Source: Cognataquiflexum aquatile (GTDB taxonomy: Bacteria > Bacteroidota > Bacteroidia > Cytophagales > Cyclobacteriaceae). Taken from it: a stretch of DNA of 64,000 nt. Position numbers and translations under genes: made by a program. Under the pieces are notes generated by a model. The model saw only the letters and a list, made by a program, of their open reading frames with translations. It was not told the DNA's origin and did not search any database. This document shows, piece after piece, positions 60,215-64,000 of the stretch; positions within the stretch are counted from its first letter, which is position 1, and each line of letters begins with the position of its first letter. Location: contig NZ_QMIK01000001.1 of assembly GCF_003316845.1 (NCBI RefSeq), positions 124,001 through 188,000 on the forward strand, in the 5' to 3' direction.

Positions 60215-61360
60215 TTAAATTTTTACCCAAGCCTGCTTCCTATGGCTTTCTATGATTCTTTCGCAGATCAAAAGTTCTCTAAGCCCATCGGCAAAAGTGG
60301 GGAAACTAGGTTTCTCAGGCTGCTTTCCTTCCCTTACCGCGGCATATACTTCTTTGAACATCTGTTTTGAGGTATCCGGAAAACCTTCATTATGTCCACC
60401 AGGAAAACTCACCAAAGCTGAAGCTTCACGGGAAAGGAGGGAAGGGTCTTTCATAAGATGATGGTTTGCTGTTTCTCTTTTGCCTATCCAAAGTTCATTA
60501 GGCCTTTCTGAACACCATTCAAAGTTGGCTTTTGAACCTGAAATCTCAATATTCAACCTGTTTTTCCTGCCTGCATTTACCTGGCTTACCGTGACTGAGC
60601 CTTTGTTTCCATTGTCAAATCTCAACAATACACTCGCGTGGTCTTCAGTGTTGATTGGCACTTCCGCATAATCCGAGGGTTCAAGCATTTTCCCTGAATA
60701 GGTTTCAATGGCTTTCAATGGCTTCAGCCTTGTTTTATGAACTGTACTGAAATCCGCCATCACTTCAGTTACTTTTAGGCCTGTGACATACTCAGTGATA
60801 TCCAAAAGGTGCGAACCGATGTCAGCGATTGCCCTGGAATCACCTGATTTGTCCGGTTCCAATCTCCAATTGTAATCAGTCTGCAGAAACAACCAATCCT
60901 GAAGGTAAGAACCCATGACACTATATACCTCGCCCAAATCTCCGTTTTCACGCATGGTTTTCATCTGACGGACAATAGGATAGTAACGAAGGTTGAAATG
61001 TACGGCATTTACCAAGCCTTTTTCTTTGGCCAAAGCGACCAATTCTTCCGCTTCTTCTATTTTGGTTGCAAGAGGTTTTTCGCATACCACATGTTTACCG
61101 GCCAATAAAGCAGCCTTTGATTGGGAAAAATGCAGGAAGTTTGGCGTACAGATGTGGACTACGTCAATCTCCGGCTGCTTGAGCATTTCCTCAAAAGTGT
61201 AGGCATTAGGAATACCGAGTTGGGTTGCTTTTTCTTTAGCCAAATCGATGTTCACCTCGCAGAGTGCTGTGACTTCAATATTGGGTAATCTTCTCAAAGC
61301 TTCCAAGTGGGCAGGGCCAATAAATCCTGTTCCAACAATGGCTGTTTTTATTTTTTTCAT
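60215..61360 (-). CDS. Gfo/Idh/MocA-family oxidoreductase
   Basis: A 381-residue NAD(P)-dependent sugar oxidoreductase. N-terminal Rossmann V-G-T-G-F-I-G-P-A-H, family motif C-E-K-P-L-A (~95-100) with the catalytic-cofactor Lys, and D-I-G-S-H-L-L-D in the C-terminal substrate domain. Likely acts on a sugar or inositol-like compound; the substrate cannot be told. Single gene. Confidence 0.94.
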   Translation of the reverse strand: MKKIKTAIVGTGFIGPAHLEALRRLPNIEVTALCEVNIDLAKEKATQLGIPNAYTFEEMLKQPEIDVVHICTPNFLHFSQSKAALLAGKHVVCEKPLATKIEEAEELVALAKEKGLVNAVHFNLRYYPIVRQMKTMRENGDLGEVYSVMGSYLQDWLFLQTDYNWRLEPDKSGDSRAIADIGSHLLDITEYVTGLKVTEVMADFSTVHKTRLKPLKAIETYSGKMLEPSDYAEVPINTEDHASVLLRFDNGNKGSVTVSQVNAGRKNRLNIEISGSKANFEWCSERPNELWIGKRETANHHLMKDPSLLSREASALVSFPGGHNEGFPDTSKQMFKEVYAAVREGKQPEKPSFPTFADGLRELLICERIIESHRKQAWVKI

Positions 61361-61467
61361 TGGTTAAATTGGTTTGAAATCGGAATTAAAGATAGGGGCA
61401 AGATTCATATTTTAAAAAAATAGAAAACAAAAAGTCATTCCAAATAAGGGGAAAAAGGGCCTAAAAT

Positions 61468-61497
61468 GAAAAAAGGCCACTGCAGTAGCTGCAGTGG
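61468..61497 (-). terminator. Rho-independent terminator of the hypothetical gene at 61571
   Basis: Minus-strand nine-base-pair stem CCACTGCAG/CTGCAGTGG with loop of three (61477-61497) followed by GGCC and a T run (complement of 61468-61474). Confidence 0.8.
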
Positions 61498-61570
61498 ACC
61501 TCTTCACCAATTATGAATAGATAAAAAAATTAGCCAAAGTCAATGTTTTGGATGGGTAATCAGAGTCTAT

Positions 61571-62014
61571 TTAAATAATAATCATAATAACAGATGCAAA
61601 GGCAGTCAAAATACCTAAAATCCGAAATGTCTTTGCCAAAAAGCCTCTTAATTCATAGGCACGCTGTTCTTCAATACTTCCAAATGTGATACAGCCATTT
61701 CTATCAGTATGGTAAAAAGCATAGATGTCAGTTTCAAAATTATTCTTGTGTGCAAAAACCAATAAAGTAACCGAAAGGATTATGGAAATGTAGAGAAGTT
61801 GTGATTTGCTGATTTCCATCGGGAAACCTGAATTATCGCCAAAAAAAGGAAATAATCCTGCTTCTGTAAATTCCTTTGATTCATCCTGTTGTTTCACCTC
61901 ATTTAAAAGTGAAGCGTTTTTTGGGAGAATATCTTCATTAGCCAAAAGGTTATGGGACAAGAGGGTGAAGCAAACCATCAAAAAAGCAAATGCGCTTATA
62001 AGGACTTTTTTCAT
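61571..62014 (-). CDS. Hypothetical exported/membrane protein
   Basis: A 147-residue protein: signal peptide (VLISAFAFLMVCFTLLSHNLLA), a polar acidic section (~27-62), a transmembrane helix (LLYISIILSVTLLVFA), a middle polar loop with Y-A-F-Y-H-T-D-R-N-G-C-I-T-F-G, and a C-terminal helix (ILGILTAFASVIMIII). Family unknown. Ends in its own terminator. Confidence 0.65.
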   Translation of the reverse strand: MKKVLISAFAFLMVCFTLLSHNLLANEDILPKNASLLNEVKQQDESKEFTEAGLFPFFGDNSGFPMEISKSQLLYISIILSVTLLVFAHKNNFETDIYAFYHTDRNGCITFGSIEEQRAYELRGFLAKTFRILGILTAFASVIMIII

Positions 62015-62497
62015 TTCAAATGGAGTATTAGGGTGATTAATGTTGGGCTTTTGGGTGACTCAACTGATTGAAAATAAGTAAGAAAAAAATTAACATCAAA
62101 ATTTTATTATCAAAAAAATATACATTACAAAATTTATAGGATGAAATATTTTTTATTGGATATCAAATATTCTAAATACTACAACACTCGTTTGAAACAA
62201 TGAAAAGAATACCAGCTTGATGATAATTTTCCCGCTTTTCAATTCAGTTTTCACCAATAATAAAACCAAACAATCAATCTGTTTTATAAAACAAAGACAG
62301 AATCAAAATTGGTAATCAATGTTTGAAAACCAATTACCGCAAACCAAAAGAAGTGGAAATCTATCCAATTATTTATAAATAGAAATATTTTAACTTAAAA
62401 TTATTCCTAATATTTAATTCATTAATTGATAATTTATTTTGGAAAATAAGGATTTAGCAATTTTTTATATTAAATTAAAGCTGTTTTTTAAGATAAG
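62015..62497. other. Long AT-rich intergenic region, no gene seen
   Basis: Between two divergent genes. Very AT-rich with A- and T-runs, no stable hairpin, no repeat shared with the rest of the window and no frame with family support. It must contain both promoters and could hold regulatory sites I cannot define. Confidence 0.6.
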
Positions 62498-63514
62498 ATG
62501 GAAGATCAGTTTGACATTGTCGAGTTTAAAGCGCTAGATGGATTCCGATGCAATCTTTGGCACTATAAAAAATCAGGTGATTCTAAAGGTCCGGTTTTGT
62601 TGGTACATGGGGCAGGGGTGAGGGCCAATATTTTCAATGCACCCACAGATACAAATATCATTCAAGCTTTGGCTGAGGCCGGATACGATGTGTGGCTGGA
62701 AAACTGGCGTGCGAGCATTGACCTTCAGCCAAATGAATGGAATCTTGATATAGTGGCTGAGAATGACCATCCTGCTGCAGTCAGGAAAATAGTCGAAATG
62801 ACTGGTAAAAAAGAAATCAAAGCCATCATCCATTGTCAGGGAAGTACCAGTTTCATGATTTCTTATGTCAAAGGGCTTCTTCCTGAGGTGAAAACAATTA
62901 TCAGCAACGCCGTTTCGCTTCATCCAGTTGTCCCCAATTTCTCCATATTCAAAATCAACTTTTTGGTTCCTATCGTCAGCTTGATGTTTGATTACCTCAA
63001 TCCTCAGTGGGGCCTTGAAGCTCCTGATTTCAAAACCAAAATGCTTCGAAAACTTGTGAAAGTTACCCATCCTGAAAATGATACTATGGTGGGTAAATTT
63101 GTGAGTTTCACATATGGATCAGGTTTTCCTGCCCTTTGGCTGTTGGAAAACCTCAATGAAGAAACAAAGAACTGGATTCAGCAGGAATTCGCGAACGTCC
63201 CACTGACATTTTTCAAGCATATCCAAAAATGTATCAGAAAAGGGGTTTTGATACCTATTAATGGTCAAAACGGCCAAAGCTATGCACCAAAAAATTTTAG
63301 ACCTGAAGCAAGGATTGTACTGTTTGGAGGTATGAAAAACCTATGCTTCCTGCCTGATAGCCAACAACATACTTTCGAGTATTTGGAAAGGGTGGATTCC
63401 GGTGTCCATCAATTGTACCTATTGGAAAATTATAGCCATCTCGACGTTTTCTTTGGCAAAAATTCCCATAAAGATGTATTTCCCCTGATGATTGCTGAGT
63501 TAAACAAACCTTAA
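62498..63514 (+). CDS. Alpha/beta hydrolase, GMC-oxidoreductase-associated type, Cys nucleophile
   Basis: A 338-residue hydrolase. L-L-V-H-G-A-G-V-R (~33-41) supplies the oxyanion region, D-V-W-L-E-N-W-R follows, and the nucleophile elbow reads A-I-I-H-C-Q-G-S: the residue at the serine position is Cys. Near the C-terminus N-Y-S-H-L-D-V-F-F-G has the catalytic His. The H-L-D-x-x-x-G ending and H-C-x-G-S elbow resemble hydrolase domains attached to cholesterol-oxidase-like GMC enzymes. No signal peptide. It ends 11 bases before an acetoacetate-decarboxylase-family gene. Confidence 0.8.
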   Translation: MEDQFDIVEFKALDGFRCNLWHYKKSGDSKGPVLLVHGAGVRANIFNAPTDTNIIQALAEAGYDVWLENWRASIDLQPNEWNLDIVAENDHPAAVRKIVEMTGKKEIKAIIHCQGSTSFMISYVKGLLPEVKTIISNAVSLHPVVPNFSIFKINFLVPIVSLMFDYLNPQWGLEAPDFKTKMLRKLVKVTHPENDTMVGKFVSFTYGSGFPALWLLENLNEETKNWIQQEFANVPLTFFKHIQKCIRKGVLIPINGQNGQSYAPKNFRPEARIVLFGGMKNLCFLPDSQQHTFEYLERVDSGVHQLYLLENYSHLDVFFGKNSHKDVFPLMIAELNKP

Positions 63515-63525
63515 TTTTTATTCCC

Positions 63526-64000
63526 ATGCCACCTAACAGAATCAAAAATTACCAAGGCAGACATGCGTTGGTGGACGGAATTCCCTACGTGATGCCCGTC
63601 AGTGCAAAAAATTCACCTGCTTTGATGGCTGGTTTTACCTGCGATTGGGAAAAAGCAAATGCCCTTCTTCCTGGAAATGAAATCCACGCCCTTCTCCTTC
63701 CAAACGGAAAAGCAACCTTACTCATTACCGTGATCAATTACCTGGATACAAGTATTGGCAAATACATCGAATACAGCATCGCGATTGGATGTACACACGG
63801 ACCAAAACCAGCTCCACGAATGCTCAATGCTGTGATGCTAAAAACCTATGGAACAGGCCAATACATACTCGACCTTCCGGTAAGCAGTGAGGTTTCTGTG
63901 AAAGGGGGAAAGGGAATTTGGGGAATGCCCAAGCACAAAGCCAATCTCGATTTTAAGGTAACGGATGATAAGGTCACAAGTCAATATGAAAAAGACGGAC
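63526..64000 (+). CDS. Acetoacetate decarboxylase family protein (3' end outside window)
   Basis: The first 158 codons of a gene that runs out of the window, from ATG 63526 (M-P-P-N-R-I-K-N-Y). It matches the acetoacetate decarboxylase fold: Y-V-M-P-V-S-A, L-L-I-T-V-I-N-Y-L-D, I-E-Y-S-I-A-I-G and the G-I-W-G-M-P-K-H-K-A signature equivalent to the family's G-R-E-x-W-G-x-P-K. Members decarboxylate or bind beta-keto acids or act on related polyketide substrates. It is next to, and probably co-transcribed with, the Cys-type hydrolase, suggesting work on one compound. Confidence 0.85.
   Translation, partial: MPPNRIKNYQGRHALVDGIPYVMPVSAKNSPALMAGFTCDWEKANALLPGNEIHALLLPNGKATLLITVINYLDTSIGKYIEYSIAIGCTHGPKPAPRMLNAVMLKTYGTGQYILDLPVSSEVSVKGGKGIWGMPKHKANLDFKVTDDKVTSQYEKDG

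Noticed and set aside
1-64000. tRNA or rRNA genes
   Set aside because: No cloverleaf with a GGTTCRA-type T-arm and no rRNA-like sequence was noticed on either strand.

Overview
The window is a 64 kb piece of a Bacteroidota chromosome, most likely from the order Cytophagales (Cyclobacteriaceae-like). This rests on protein style, not on a search: gene starts lack purine-rich Shine-Dalgarno sites, several upstream regions carry a TAnnTTTG-type -7 box, and the families are typical of the phylum (ORF6N and RhuM proteins, DUF2911, DUF2452, CarboxypepD_reg proteins, outer-membrane barrels, S9 and GGT peptidases, a topoisomerase IV parE-parC pair). No rRNA, tRNA, CRISPR array or complete insertion sequence was seen.

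Layout. 1-8.8 kb is an accessory island. It holds the end of a c-type cytochrome gene, a PIN-type toxin-antitoxin pair set among three copies of a hairpin-bearing interspersed repeat, and then a run in which a ~150-bp repeat alternates three times with small genes (RhuM/HsdM remnants plus an ORF6N-PLD protein, a second ORF6N protein, a membrane-anchored HNH nuclease). A complete Type II restriction-modification system with its own C-protein regulator follows; an identical 15-bp operator-like sequence lies upstream of both the methylase gene and the regulator-nuclease operon. 8.8-12.7 kb is a four-gene minus-strand catabolic operon (SDR, ACAD10/11-type acyl-CoA dehydrogenase, aminoglycoside-phosphotransferase-like kinase, 3-hydroxyacyl-CoA dehydrogenase). 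It resembles the kinase/dehydrogenase pair that breaks down 4-hydroxyacyl-CoAs. A quinone-oxidoreductase-like gene diverges from it, and a TetR regulator lies further on, past 1 kb of dense repeats (14.0-15.1 kb).

15-33 kb is mostly conserved core or envelope functions: tyrS, an orphan FtsX-type permease, a gamma-glutamyltransferase with a CarboxypepD_reg partner, DoxX and DEAD-box helicase genes, a three-gene lipoprotein/outer-membrane-protein operon of unknown role, a serine hydrolase, and an FAD-oxidoreductase/SDR pair. 32-44 kb has a second GGT overlapping an S9 peptidase, an orphan Hpt protein, a small cluster of uncharacterised genes, a deoxynucleoside kinase, a 3-hydroxybutyryl-CoA dehydrogenase, a CvfB-like S1 protein, a ROK kinase and a sterol-desaturase-family enzyme. 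44-50 kb contains parE-parC.

50-64 kb has a CocE-type hydrolase, an outer-membrane protein next to a bacterial Vms1/ANKZF1-like (VLRF1) putative release factor, two short-chain/epimerase genes, the helicase hrpB, a DUF2911 protein, a Gfo/Idh oxidoreductase, and at the right edge an alpha/beta hydrolase with a Cys-type nucleophile elbow followed by an acetoacetate-decarboxylase-family gene cut by the window end.

The observations most worth following are the repeat/gene alternation at 2.26-5.1 kb, the self-regulated R-M system with an unassigned nuclease, the probable 4-hydroxyacyl-CoA operon, and the VLRF1-like protein.
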